Assembly: GCA_947462335.1 (NCBI GenBank)
Contig: OX381704.1
Coordinates: 46,752,942-46,816,941 of the forward strand
From: Harmothoe impar
Taxonomy: Eukaryota; Annelida; Polychaeta; Phyllodocida; Polynoidae
Length of the DNA: 64,000 nt
Direction of reading: 5' to 3'
A program made the position numbers and the translations under genes. Positions 1 to 12,170 of the stretch are shown here, one piece after another (position 1 is the first letter of the stretch; the number at the start of each line of letters is the position of its first letter). The notes under the pieces were generated by a model. That model searched no databases and was not told the origin of the DNA. It saw only the letters and a program-made list of their open reading frames with translations.

Positions 1-1065
1 TGAATTTACCCGTTATCTAGTCAGACTCAATAGGGCATCACATTTAGTAGTGTCTGTTGTGGCTGGGATTTTATTTGAGAGCCCACACTACTATTGAAGA
101 ATATATCTCTCAATTATGTTGACTCACTATCGCCCTCCAATTCCTACTCCATTATCTAACATTTGAACCAGGCCATGGTCATTACCATCAAAACGAATGG
201 TTGCAATCCTCACGACATAGTCCTGGGGGCTAATTCATAAAGTTTGAGGATAGTAAGGGGACATTGGACATCGGAGTAGAAATGACATTGCAATTCACCA
301 AAAAAACCATTATCCTCTGAAGCCGATGTCGGGATTATTGTTTCTTCGGAATATGCACCAAACATATTTATGCAGTGTATGATCGACACCACTTGGATCA
401 AAGGCTAATCAATTGATGCTCCCAGTCCATTTTGTTGACAGTATTTCCTTACGTAATGATATCATTTTCTTATCATAATTATCTCCATTAGAGTAATATA
501 CTGAACCATTCTTAAAAAACATATGAATTGCAACAGGAAATCAGAAAGGAGAATACTTGAAGACCATGTTGTGAATTGCTCATTTCAGTCTCTTTTTTGA
601 TGTAAATCATATTTCTTACTCCTTTCATTTTTATGAATTATCCCCCAGGTTGGCACACTATCCCTAATATACAATTGAGACCAGAGCCACCTGGTCGGAA
701 TATGGATCTATCAACACGGATGGAGATGCGCAGAGAACGGCTCGCAGTGTCTCCACCTGGAGGCATTCACTGGTACCCCCGTGAGGTGGCGCTAATGTAG
801 TGATGGAGATATGAGAGGAATTGGCCGGTTAGCCGGGCCCAGAATCAGTCTGTAGGTGACAAAAGTACCCACCTCCCAACCCCTGGAGCAGTTAGTGACC
901 AGCTCTCTACACATACACCACTCAGCTACTGCTCACATACTCACCTTATCACATGCATCCTGTTCATTGCACTGACTTTCTGAACAGTAACGGATATTTT
1001 AATAAATCTGAAGACAGTACAAACCACCCAGGAGGACTACTTCTCAAAACTGACTGACCGGCACC
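1..1065. other. 5' flank of the receptor gene; no gene seen
   Basis: No convincing coding sequence. The last 100 bases should hold the promoter and 5'UTR of the receptor. A weak TATA-like TTTAATAAAT lies at 998-1007, about 60 bases before the first ATG. No CpG-rich core, CCAAT box or Inr stands out, so the transcription start is not fixed. Confidence 0.4.
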
Positions 1066-1421
1066 ATGACCTCTACCTCCAAGACACTACCCCACAGGAG
1101 GTTAATACCATCTTGGACAACATCCCAAGCACTACCCCAATCGCACAAACTCCAGGGTGTCCCAGTGCTAATGTGTAGCCTCCTGTACCTGAGTCTGGTG
1201 GCTGGGGCCCTGTCAGCCCCCCTGGAGGAGGCTGGAGAGGTGGGGAGGTGGACTGACCGGCTGGGGATGGACTGTAAGCGGCCTGGTACCTGTATGAAGG
1301 GGTGGCACAACGTGCGGGAGGGCTGTAAGTCGTGTCACGAGGACAGTAAGGTCACCGTGGTCTGCTGTGGGGCTACCATCACAGACGTGCCCTCCGACCT
1401 CCCACTCAACATGACACACCT
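1066..1421 (+). CDS. Exon 1 of LGR type A receptor: signal sequence and LRR N-terminal cap
   Basis: This exon encodes the N-terminus of the glycoprotein-hormone-receptor-like protein completed at 48883-55561. The ATG at 1066 has A at -3. A second in-frame ATG at 1171 sits directly before a hydrophobic stretch (MCSLLYLSLVAGALSA) and would give a conventional signal peptide but has a poor start context; from 1066 the signal would follow a 33-residue polar leader. Next comes a Cys-rich segment (CKRPGTC, CKSC, VVCC) and then ITDVPSDLPLNMTHL, the cap-to-first-strand passage typical of LRR N-terminal caps. The exon ends at a consensus donor (gtaagt at 1422) in phase 2 with a partial Leu codon, the junction type used between LRR exons of TSHR, FSHR and LHCGR. 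The next recognisable exon is 47.5 kb away. Assignment to the same gene rests on domain order, phase and strand. Confidence 0.78.
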
Positions 1422-4400
1422 GTAAGTACTGCCATTTGGAAACTGTATTTGAATCAGTCAGAATGTGTGTGTTTTTTCTTCATCCAGTAATGTCAATATC
1501 ATAATGCACGTTCAATATGAAATATATAGATATGATGTGGCAAGTAATTTTAATTTCAACAGAATGAAGAAACGTATGGCTGGGTGATAGGGCTGAATGT
1601 GATAATGACTGCATGTGTTACAGAATTCGGACTCTCAACTTCATAACCACACAAAATATACTCTCCACTCAAAAAAACACCAATACGCCTTTTACATATA
1701 TATGTTATTGCCTGTGTGTATACATGAAGGACGGGGTATAATCGTTCCCAATTTGTGTATGAGTACCTTTGTTATAGCAGAGTAATATCACCAATCCCTG
1801 GCACGCTGAGACATGTCATAATTATGATGGAACCCAATGCCAAAGTCAATATTACAAACTCTTTGCATACGGTGAAAGGGTATCATAATTGTGATCTCAT
1901 AAATATTAACACATATACTGCTCCAAAATAGTTTCCTCAATCTAGAAGTGGGAAAGAGTCAGATGGACCCTGTCTGATCGATCACCTGGATATTTGTTGT
2001 CATGGAAAGATAATACATCAGGGGATATTGCCTTTTAACAGCGGCTCGTCTTGGGAAAGTCTTTGGAAAGACAGGCTGAATGCCACCATACCCAAACAAA
2101 CAATATAAATTCCTCATTTTATTCCATCAACTAATCTGTGTTCAAATATGACATCAATGTCTGGTCGCCAAGTTGCTAACCTGTCAGTCATCAGTGGGCG
2201 GGGTGCTGTGTATAGGCTACTCCTCTCTTACCCCATCTTAGCAGCACTAGTTCTATTTACCCTGCCTGTGGGAATGTATTCACTCTAAACAAGTTTCCTT
2301 GTACCAGGGGTCCCTATCCTGTGTACCTTAAACATGCCCCACACAGAAGTGTGTAAACCTACATGTGTGCAGATGTTATAAGACAACATACGCTCCTTTA
2401 AAACATCTCATAGACCTCAAAGAATCATAGGGCACATACTATATATTATTATGTTATTTAATTGTTTGTTATGGGGATTTCTTTTCTTGATTTTCAGTGT
2501 AAAACAAAGATTTTTTACCCACTTCTCATTTTAGTGTGGTTTAAATATATGCCGTATAGTACCGTAGTAAAAAAGAAGAACTCCCAACCTCCACAAAATG
2601 TGCTAACTTGTTACATGATAATTAAGAGTCGCTATGTTGGTGCGAACATCCACTCATTTAAAACCCTACTGAAACAGTACAAATATAGCACACTAGACCA
2701 TCGTTGTTTGCTAGATAAGATGCTTTTCCCACAATGTCATCACATGTTTACAATTTTTGACCACAGTTTAGGGTCCAAAGTAAATTCAAGGCCAAGCTTA
2801 AGTGACTTAAGTGTTTAAATAAGAGGTTTAAATATAGCTTCGAGTTGAGGATGGATAAATACAAGATGAAAAGGTTTCTAGCTTGGCCAGGTCAGTCTAT
2901 ACGAGGCACCGGGAGTGTTCACAGTTGATGTAACCCTTATCCTTATATCACGTCCTTGTAAAGAGAAAACACATACACCGTCCCGGCTCCATTTGTGTTG
3001 GGATCATCTCTTGTTTGTCGTGTCCACCCATGCTCCTTCTGAGTGGATCTAAAGAAGTTGCACAGAATACTTACATACCTTTTCGGTCTCGGACTCAAGC
3101 TCATATATGCACCCCGGTCCCCACTGGGTAGGATAGACGCTGCATGGTCGTGGCTACAACTTTCTAAGCAGTGAAAACTGACGACTTTAGGTCTTGACAA
3201 TACCAAAACTGACAACCTTAAGTAGTTCTTGTGATGACAGTAGAGTCGTTATGACGACACAGGACCCCCCCTCCCATGACCTTACTCAATGTAGTAAGCA
3301 TTGCAAGCCTTGGCTGCTCAAGATTGGATGCATATAAACAGAAGTATTTTATATCTATCAAGCGTGTAACACCAGTAAAACTAGCCACAATTATAGTGTC
3401 TATCCAATAGTACTACAACTATAGCGATTGGAAGGTGCCCGGGGGGTAACGATCCGATCATTCAGAAGTTTCCTCCACTGATAAACATGGAAAAAAACAC
3501 ACAATAGCAATATCTTGCGTTAATGATACAATCGTTGGAGGTATAATCTCGATATGAACACAGTTTACGTATATGTGGTATTCTGACCTGATATGTCCAA
3601 TGTAATACAGCACCGATACCCCCCATACCCAGGTTATCAGGCATGAAGATGAAAGGGCAACGATATTAATATATAGGTATTAACCCCAGGAGGGAGAGAT
3701 TAGAGTGACTGATATGCATGAGTGGATACCAGTTGTTATTTTATTACACATGCATGCAATGAACAAATGTCCCGATAGGATATAGCTTTGGTAATGAATA
3801 GCCAGTGGGAGGTCGGTTTGTCAGTTATCTCATGTATCTCTTCTGAGTTTTTCGTGAATCAAATCATTGTCATTGTTATAGACCTGTGCCACAAGCTAAC
3901 CACTAATATTTAATCATGGCCCTGCAGTGTATCATGGAAACAGTGCCATATCAACATGTTGACATTTGTATAGCCCCTCCATCCTAAGATTTACTGGTGT
4001 CTATCCTCTGATCATTGCATTGCCAATGCAGGTTTCCTTTGTACCACTGTACATTGATTATTTGTACCAATCAAAGAGCAAGTGTCAAGTCACCATTGGC
4101 GACTGTCAACCTCCTCCCATCCCAATGCTCAGTACAATGCTAAATCAACATTAACTTGATCTTTGGAACATTGTCACGACTAGGTTGGTACACAGAGAGA
4201 AGAACCCGAGTCCTAAATGTAATCAAGGCTATGAACATGGAGTCAGACCTTCCCACGGTGCTTTTTGCACACTGACTCATTTTGAATTGCACTGACTCCC
4301 TTTAACTTAGAATAAAATGTGTCCAGGTTAGCCGAGGAGAATTAATGAGCATAGAGCTAATGGCTGTGTCTCATGAGATCGGGCCAGTTGAAACGTCTTT

Positions 4401-5213
4401 GACCGGGTGCCAGCTTTGACCGGGTGAGGTCTTTGACTGGGTGCCATAGTGGCATACCGCGAAACATTTAGTGTCAGGATTTAATTTTATAAAATAATTA
4501 CAGATCGTTTAATGTTCTAGCATGAGTATGATATAATATTAGGCAAATATCCATTTGTAGACAACCTTTCTGCAGAAACACGCAAATGTGAAATCCACAA
4601 CAATTCAGGTATCTATCAATTAATGGGCACTGACATGCATATTTTGATATCTCCATTGGGCTAGAAACAATACAGGGGCAAATGGGGGCTAGACATGACA
4701 AAGTATGACTCCATATTTCAAAGGAGCCATCATTTAATGACCTTGTCCACAGGGGAGGCCTGGGTCAATTCGGAGTCACTGTGCTTCGACTGCCTTTCTG
4801 AATTAAGGGAATTAAGTTAGGCATGACCTGGATTCTCTTTGTCAAGGAAGTTGGAAAAGGTAGTAGTTATGGAGGCAAAACTAGGGCTCATCCAAAGGAG
4901 CGCTGACTCCCTACAGAAAGAGTGTCCGAAAAGAGGGTTATTCTGGAAGCAAGGCAAGGAACATCATTGATAATTGTCTGATTGTATTCATGGTGGATAA
5001 TATGCTGAAAAAAGGTATAAAACACATTTATATCGGTATATGGTCCGTTAAAGTGTTATCCAGGATTGTGAAATTGACAACCCCTTGGAGTGTGCCACCA
5101 CCCCGGCTAACATTGTCAGTCAGATGAACCTATAGTAGTGACTGTCATCTTGTGGGGTGGTAACCTGGTAGGTCCTCAGATGGTGTATTTTATGACAGTC
5201 ACTGAGAAAGCCC
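1422..5213. other. Receptor intron 1, left part; no gene seen
   Basis: A+T-rich intronic DNA. Short ORFs occur on both strands, but none has domain signatures or splice context. Minor structure: three tandem units around TTTGACYGGGTG at about 4397-4445, and scattered GACTCCCTT/AAGGGAGTC motifs at 4190-4320 and 4700-4930 that recur at 49.3 and 50.2 kb, suggesting relics of one dispersed family. Confidence 0.5.
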
Positions 5214-7905
5214 TAAAGTTAGGGGGGGGGGGGGTGATAAATCTACTTTTCTTCGGGGACAGGCTCAAATTATGCATTTGGGTCCAGAAACACGGGAAAT
5301 CACAAAAATATTTTTTTCGGACCACCATAACCCCCCCCCCCGTACGTGGGGTCCGAAGATCGGCCAAATAGTGAGAAAACAGCCAAAATTCAGGCTTTCA
5401 GATTCCTTCTCAAATCCCATCATGTCTTCATGAAAATGGTCAGAAACCTTCATATGGGACCCAAAAAGACCTTTTAAAGTCATATTGTTGTGATTACAGA
5501 GGTGCTACCCCCTCTGGGGAGGTGGTTTGTCCATGGTAAAATACCGATAAATCAGCTTTTTTGAAGACTTTGCTCCCATACAATCAGGTCCCTTACAGCC
5601 ATAAATGAGATCATCAGGACACCTAATCAGACAGATTAAACCCTTCTGGAGGGCCCCCTCTTTCTGTTAACTGCCCCCTAAGACACCCCCCCCCCCAGCA
5701 TGCACCAATAGCCATCAGATAACTCTCCTCCCCCCCTTCACCTCCATATTACCCTATACTGAAATAATGCATTATCAGACGGTTTGAACCTTTTTGGAGG
5801 GCCCCCTCTTTCTGTTAACTGCCCCCTAATACTCCCCCTCCCCCTAGCATGCACCAATAGCCATCATATAACTCTCTCTCCCCCCGCCCCCGTCCCTTTG
5901 CCTCCATATTACCCTATACTGAAATAATGCATTATCAGACGGTTTGAGCCTTTCTGGAGGGCTCCCTGTTTCTGTTAACTATCCCCTATGACCCACCCCC
6001 CATACCCCCCCCCCCCCTTACACAGTACAGCAGAATGAAGGGATCTTTCAACATTCTCAAGCCTGTCTATGGAGTAAGATAGTACGGAGGAGGGGTGCCT
6101 AAGCACATAGATCTAGGCACTCCAACCATTAGCCGACCACTCCCTCCATATGGCACAGTGCACAGCATTGCCTGTCATGATATGTATCACACCACCTGGG
6201 AGTGGGACAGGGGTTTGGTTAGAAGAGGGGGCCCAAAGCTCCCTCCCCCCCCTCCCCCCCAAACCCTCCTCCAATGCTTCAGAATGAGTGAGCTGGGTCC
6301 TTGAGATCACCCTGGTAGGTCTATCAACTACAGCTGGTAGAGGGATACAGCACTTCAAGTCCAATCTGGGTTCAATATTTGGTCTTATATCAAGATATGT
6401 ATTCATTTGTCCTCAATTTTGATATTAGGTTCTGCCAGCCGGCCTTTATCCCATATGGGGGGATGGCATAGGTCTACCAAGCCTATGATATAATTTCATA
6501 TATCTGAATATTGTAGCAGCACCCTCAGATGTTGCATATTATGCCCATCTTTGACAAAATCTGATCTTTAGCATTGCAAATGAGGTATCAGGGTAAGGAG
6601 ATATGGACACAAGTCTTTATTTAGGGTCATTTGCAGGCCCCCCCCTCTACCAACCATCATTCTATGCATTTAACTTGGTTAAGGAGGAGAGGGTTTTTAT
6701 TTGATTAGGCTATTGGTGATGTTGATATTGAATCTCTGCTATAACTGTTATAATTACTATAGATAATGTATATAGTACTATGTATAAAAAGTGTAACAAC
6801 ATGAAGCAGTCATCTTGACTATGAATACACATGGGGCGGGGTACTAGCCATAGAATGGAGGGGGAGGGGGGAGGGTTGTGACTATTGGTAGGGTAACTCA
6901 AAATGAATATAGAGACCTTTGAAAAGGTATTATCTATCTGATCAAAACTCATTTTAACATGTTGACAATTCAAATATACGGAAGCAAATGCATGCAAAAC
7001 AGCTCATGTATCTCCCTTACATCAAGGAGGATGCACTTCCCAAATTTGGATTATACTCATGCAATCACATGAATATAACCTTTAATTGTCTCTTTGGTTC
7101 CCTTATCAGTTTTCTGTTAAGGTGCCGAAGCTATTCATGTATGATTAATAAACTATAAGAGGTCTGATGGTTGGAGTGCTTAGATGGGCTGAGGTAGCCC
7201 TCCTCTTAGGTCTGTATAGGGTAAAGGAGGGCGTCTGCCCCCCCCCCCCCATACTCCATACCCCTCTTTAAAACACACCACTGTCTTACAAGATAGGCTA
7301 AGGTGTATGTAAATGCCTATTGATGTTCAAAGATCCTGACATTCTGTGTACAGTGTAATATGAAGGCGATGGGGGGAGGGGAGAGTTATCTGATGGCTAT
7401 TGGTGCATGCTGAGGGGGGTAGGGGGATGGTGGGGGTGGGGGTCATAGGGGGTAGTTAACAGAAAGAGGAGGCCCTCCAGAAGGGCTCATGATGATGTTT
7501 AACGGCAGTATAGGGACCTGATTGTATTGGAGCAAATGCCTTCAAAAAAGCTGATTTATCAGTATTTTACCATGGACAAACCACCTCCCCAGAGGGGCTA
7601 ACACCACTATAATCACAACAATATGACTTTAAATGCTCTCTTTGGGTCCCAAATGAAGGTTTCTGACCATTTTCATGAAGACATGGTGAGGTTTGAGTAG
7701 GAATCTGAAAGCCTGAATTTTGGCTGTTTTCTCACTATTTGGCCGATCTTTGGACCCCATGTACGGGGGGGTCACGGGGGTCCGAAAAAAATATTTTTGT
7801 GATTTTCCGAGTTTTGGGTCCCAAATGCATAATTTGAGCCTGTCCCCGAAACCGTACGACAAAATTAGTGATTTAACACCCCCCCCCCCTACTAAAGTCT
7901 TCTTA
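5214..7905. mobile_element. Foldback-type DNA element with long terminal inverted repeats
   Basis: The left arm (about 5214-6140) reappears in reverse complement at about 7150-7905. Shared blocks run in mirrored order: the G-run end, TTTCGGGGACAGGCTCAAAT, the TCACAAAAATATTTTTTTCGGACC block, CATGTCTTCATGAAAATGGT, the TGTCCATGGTAAAATAC block, and AGCATGCACCAATAGCCATC. Within the left arm a C-rich unit of about 150 bp is tandemly repeated about 2.5 times (5644-6050), against one unit on the right. No transposase frame is visible, so it is probably non-autonomous. Short ORFs of opposite strands in the two arms encode matching peptides only because the arms are inverted copies. Arm ends are approximate because they start in G/C homopolymers; no target duplication was recognised. 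Confidence 0.7.
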
Positions 7906-8644
7906 TAAGACGACTATTTGACAACCTTAGATGCTTTGATTTATCAGTGTAGTTTAAGTTGTCAATTAGGTATAACACCTCTATGTAGGTCACGTGTATA
8001 AAGATAATCGTTAACATTGTCTCAACATGAGGACTGGCATTTATCAGCCAGCGGGTACATTATCATTAGTGACAAAACGTGGGAAAATGTAACATTAGGG
8101 GAAAACACCTTTATTTAAGTTCATGTCTTCAGCTACAATTTGATACTTCAAGCATCAAAATATGTGAAATAGTTGCTGAGAGATGACATCTCAAACATGG
8201 GATGGTAGGAACATGTAGGAATTCAGAATAGACTGCAATGCGATCACATATCAATCTATTTTCAAATAATCCATATAAATCATAATTGTTAGAAATTAAA
8301 CCAATAAATGCATATTATTGTACATAGATTTGGATCTGGTAGGAATATTGGCATTCTGTTTTCAGTTCTGAAATCCTCATGGATGGGGCAATTGGATAGG
8401 GATGATTTTTATTCCAAAAGAATGAATATTTGGTTGCCATGGCAACCAAATGTCAACAAATGGGCTAAAAATGGCTAAAAACGTTCTTTTTACCTTCCAA
8501 ATAGGACCAATTTAGAATGAAAATAGAATTTTGATAATAGCTTCAAAGGATTCCTTGGGAAAAGTTAGTCTAAGGTCATTTTCTCCTAAGTATTCACATT
8601 TTTAGCTATATCTCCTGAAATATCATGTTTAGAGCATTTGTGTA

Positions 8645-9235
8645 CAGGCAAGGGAAAAGGGTACTCCGAGGAAAAAGCCAATTTTGAAATTGACGTCATA
8701 AGCTTTCCAGTGATATATTACACCAGAAGATATTATTTCTAGTCTTTGAGAAATGGCTTGATGAATATGTGTGGGCATCACCCCTTCCAAAATCCGAATA
8801 AGCTCTATGTCTCATATTTTCCAAGATATCCCTATTTAATTAGCATTATTTATGATAATTAGAAATTTATGATACATTTTAATTCTTTAAGTCATAAAAT
8901 TCGATCTAGTAATCATAATTTTGTTCTGTTTTCACCATGGCAATCCTCACAAATCATTCTATCAATATATGTCTTAATTTCCTCTATTTGGAATAAAAAT
9001 CATGTTTCCATGGCAACACATATCAACAAGCACACCCATTTAGGCTTTAAAACGTTCCTTTTACCTGCCAAATAAAGAAGCTTTTTGCTAAAAATGGGAT
9101 ATTTTATGTTATCCTATTGAATTCTCCAGAAAAAAGTACCCAAAAGCAATTTTTAGCCTAATTCTTTCATTTTAGGCCATAGTGGCGCCCCCTGGTGGCT
9201 AAAATCGGAACTAATCCCGCGGGGACCATCCTTTC
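8645..9235 (+). repeat. Dispersed repeat family R1, copy 1 (with CTCF-core-like end)
   Basis: This block shares its course with 45338-45930 (same strand) and 51690-52262 (opposite strand). Common landmarks in order are an AGGGTACTCC-like start, AGCTTTCCAGTGATATAT, GAATATGTGTGGG, GTTTCCATGGCAACCA, AAACGTTCYTTTTA, and a terminal GCCCCCTGGTGGC followed by GGWACTAA. Part of the same family (TTGGTTGCCATGGCAACC plus AAACGTTCTTTTTACC) also lies just upstream at 8420-8510. No ORF is conserved, so it is a non-autonomous element of unknown class. Confidence 0.7.
9184..9201 (-). promoter_or_regulatory. CTCF-core-like motif in R1 copy 1
   Basis: On the minus strand this reads TAGCCACCAGGGGGCGCC, matching the bilaterian CTCF core (CCASYAGRKGGCR) throughout. 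It lies at the same place in all three R1 copies. Binding is inferred from sequence only. Confidence 0.45.
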
Positions 9236-9479
9236 TGCTTGCCTGCTCACATTTATGGCTATTCCCCCTAATGTTACGATTTCCCAGGTTTCGTCACAAT
9301 AATTTACACAATACCTGCTCCCTGTGATCGTGACTATATTATTAGACTCTATATACGTCAGCCAGATAATTATAGAAATACTATACAAATATGTGTGTCC
9401 CAAAGAGGGCTGGTATACTATAGACTATTGATAAGGGTGACTTGGACACGGCTTGTGGCAGGTCATCCGCCGGGCAGCC

Positions 9480-9720
9480 TTGGTGACACGCGTCTTGTTA
9501 GCCAATCACAGAATTGCCGACCTGGTCTACCCACAATGCCAAGCTGCACACACGTAGGTAAATATTTTGTCATAAGCCCCAATCGGAAGTCGCCTCGCCT
9601 CCCCCTAGAGTGGCTATTTCCTTAAAGGGCGGCGGCTGGGTGGTTGGCAATGCCGCTGCCGCCATGGTACCTTGTATAGTACTGAATTGTAAGAACAAGT
9701 TGAGTTTTAAAGATAGTAAG
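9480..9720 (+). promoter_or_regulatory. Promoter-like island with candidate first exon (THAP-like N-terminus)
   Basis: A locally G+C-rich stretch carries a CCAAT box (GTTAGCCAATCACAG near 9500), an ETS-like CGGAAGT near 9583, GGCGGCGG, and an ideal start context GCCGCCATGG with ATG at 9664. The frame begins MVPCIVLNCKNKLSFKD. Cys-x4-Cys followed by K-N is how THAP zinc-finger domains begin. A donor-like GTAAGA follows at about 9717; read through, the frame stops at 9810. No continuing THAP exon (the WxxA or AVPTIF parts) was recognised. It could be exon 1 of a gene nested in the receptor intron, a transposase relic with a THAP domain, or chance. Confidence 0.3.
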
Positions 9721-9810
9721 ATGATGCCAGCCACAGGCTATAAAGATGTGTATCGTGTTATGAAGGAGAATGTATTATGGGATGGCTTTCCGTCAATTAT
9801 CTTGAAATGA

Positions 9811-10946
9811 TATTCTCTATTTTGTTTGGGCAGGCATTTGACATAAAGTGCATGAGTCCTCAAACAATTATTCTCTTATTATAATCTAGAGGGAAAGCGT
9901 AAGGCTCCAACCAGATTATGATTGATTATCGGCTCTATAAAGTGACCTTCCATATCCAACAACACCCACGAGGTTCAGGCCCTACTCTCCATGTGTAATC
10001 ACTCATGTTTGCACCCATTATGGTGAGCTGCTCACAGTCAAATGGAGGTGATGTGTAGACGATACCTGTGCATGGACTGATGTGCACATGAGGCTAAATG
10101 TGACGTGTTAAAAGGCTGGAAAACATCTGAGTTACAGCTCGGATACACGAGGAAGCCCCGTAAGGTGTGCCATCAATCTATAGCAACATGTGCTGGGAGT
10201 TTAGGGTCGTGTCAGCCAACTTGGCTGTACAATTACAGCACATAATGTACTGTAAATAGCATACGTTGCTGTTTTTTATATTGATTATATTATTACAATC
10301 AATCCAGGCAATCAGGGTTTTAATTTTCCCCAACGATGTGACACGATGTTTGCGTTATTTGGCACATTCTTGCAAGTTGACATACATTATTACATGAATT
10401 CCTTTTTAAATGTTAACAGGTCAGAGAAGAAGGCAACTCCGGGCTGTATTTGACTCTAAAAAAGTCATTGTGCAGATTAACTACAGCAACCTCTTTTCAG
10501 TGTAGGCATATATAGTATATATACGTCATATCTTAACGTTTTTTCTGGATGGATTCAGCGCTATAGTAGGAGACTGTAACAGTGATGATAAAACAATTCT
10601 TTATGTCACCTAATGGCTCTTGCGATAAAGACACGGGAGGGCCTATAATCCTATTGGGAAATGACTTGCAACGAGTTCTAAAACCCCATAGTGGTTGTTT
10701 TAGTCGCATTTCTCATTTTCCTGTTCAAAGGGGTCCAACTAGGGGTGTGTGTATGGAATGTCCTCGAACAGGGCCGACCCACACATTTTAATTTATGTAT
10801 CCATATGTAGTGAGCAGAGCGCTTCCGCTATTCTAATAATAGGGCTTAAATGGCTGAATAAACGGATACATCTTCAACAAAGGAAAATCCTTGGAGACAA
10901 CGATTTCTAAAAGAAATTAACATTAGCCATTGATCAGTACAACACT
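9811..10946. other. Intronic DNA, nothing recognised
   Basis: A+T-rich sequence between the promoter-like island and the next transposon. The only ORF of note (10582-10791) is short, has no motif and no codon bias, and is not called. Confidence 0.5.
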
Positions 10947-11846
10947 ACACTGCAAAAAAGGTGCTTAGGTTTTAAACACATTTAGGTCTAAACATGTTTA
11001 AAGTCTAAACATATTACTAGGTTTGTGTCTTTGAATCCTTCTGCTTAGGAATTAAACACTTTTATTCTAAACACCTAAACAGTTATATTGAATATGTTTA
11101 GATGTTTAGTGTTTAAACAGTATGAAAAACTGGTGTTTAGGATGTAAACATGTAGTATTTAGATCATGGTATATCAAACACATACCAGATGGCAGCTCTG
11201 TGGTTGACTGTAGTTTCTACAACCACTCAAATGTTATTGTGCATCTAAACCTGCTTAAATCTGAGTTAATTAACTTAAATCACATGGGATACAAAAGTAT
11301 AATAATACACATTGCAGGATTCAAGGGTTGAATGCTATATCACTATGATCATGATGCAATACAGATACATCTGCTACAAAGACACCTCTTTTAAGAACTC
11401 TAAGAATGTATAAAGCATTATCTTCCCTGAAGGTCTGTTGTATTGACTCAAGGTTGTGTCTATGTTCAAGTAGAGGCCTATGTGAAATGGTGATGCACAT
11501 ATTGCCCTAGGGGGGGGGGCACTAGAAGTCTCTTCAAGACACTATATGGAAATAAAATAAGTCATTTATTTAAATGTAAATATCTAAACATTATAATGAT
11601 CTACATCTCTGGGCACACCACTTTTTATCTTTAAACACTTGACAGATAAACACAATAATATGCTAAATTCTTGAATTCTAAACACTTCATTGTCCTAAGC
11701 ACATTGCTTTAAACACATACATGTCTAAGCACTGAGCTAAACATACTATTGGTCTAAACATCTTTAGGAACATATTGTGTGGACAAAAACGGGGCAGGAA
11801 TGTGTTTAGGATTGTGTTTAGGATCTAAACACCTTTTTTGCAGTGT
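10947..11846. mobile_element. CACTA-like non-autonomous DNA transposon with TAAACA subterminal repeats
   Basis: The ends form a perfect inverted repeat, ACACTGCAAAAAAGGTG at 10947 and its complement ending at 11846. If the ends are CACTG...CAGTG, flanking TA dinucleotides fit a 2-bp target duplication. The CACTG terminus and short duplication resemble animal CACTA/EnSpm elements. More than twenty TAAACA/TGTTTA motifs, many as CTAAACAC, crowd the first and last 250 bases, as subterminal transposase-binding repeats do in such families. The only internal ORF (11122-11331) shows no transposase motif. Class is inferred from ends only. Confidence 0.65.
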
Positions 11847-11869
11847 ACTTAAACCTTTTACACCCACGT

Positions 11870-12170
11870 CCAGATGAGACACAGGCGTTAACAGCCGTGT
11901 TCGCCATTTAGAGTGGGCAGGAAACATTCTGACCGGAAGTTGGCATCGACCGCGGGTTCCGGTAGAGGCGATTGCGCAGTAAATATGCCGTCCTCGACCA
12001 GCGGCGACTGCTGTCTTTGGACATGGTCAGTTGGCGGAACTTGCCGAGCCGGCCATCGGAGCTGCGGGAGAGCTTGGAGCTGCTCGGAGCTGACCACAAA
12101 CTGCCTGAGAGCAGCTCACGACTAGAGAGCACGTGTAAATACTGGCCGACCCACCCACTACATGGTTAGC
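11870..12170 (+). other. G+C-rich island with open frame, unidentified
   Basis: Immediately right of the CACTA-like element is a CpG-bearing stretch with an ETS-like CCGGAAGT (11934-11941) and an open + frame (11966-12169) whose translation has a Leu-rich helical look (SELRESLELLGADHKLPESS). It could be a promoter plus first exon of an unrecognised gene or a decayed coding fragment. Frames are also open on the minus strand, as expected in G+C-rich DNA, so coding status is doubtful. Confidence 0.25.

Noticed and set aside
5138..7908. Similar peptides on opposite strands (VRKKYFCDFP type) at 5.2 and 7.8 kb
   Set aside because: They arise from the two inverted arms of the foldback element; frames are short and broken by homopolymers.
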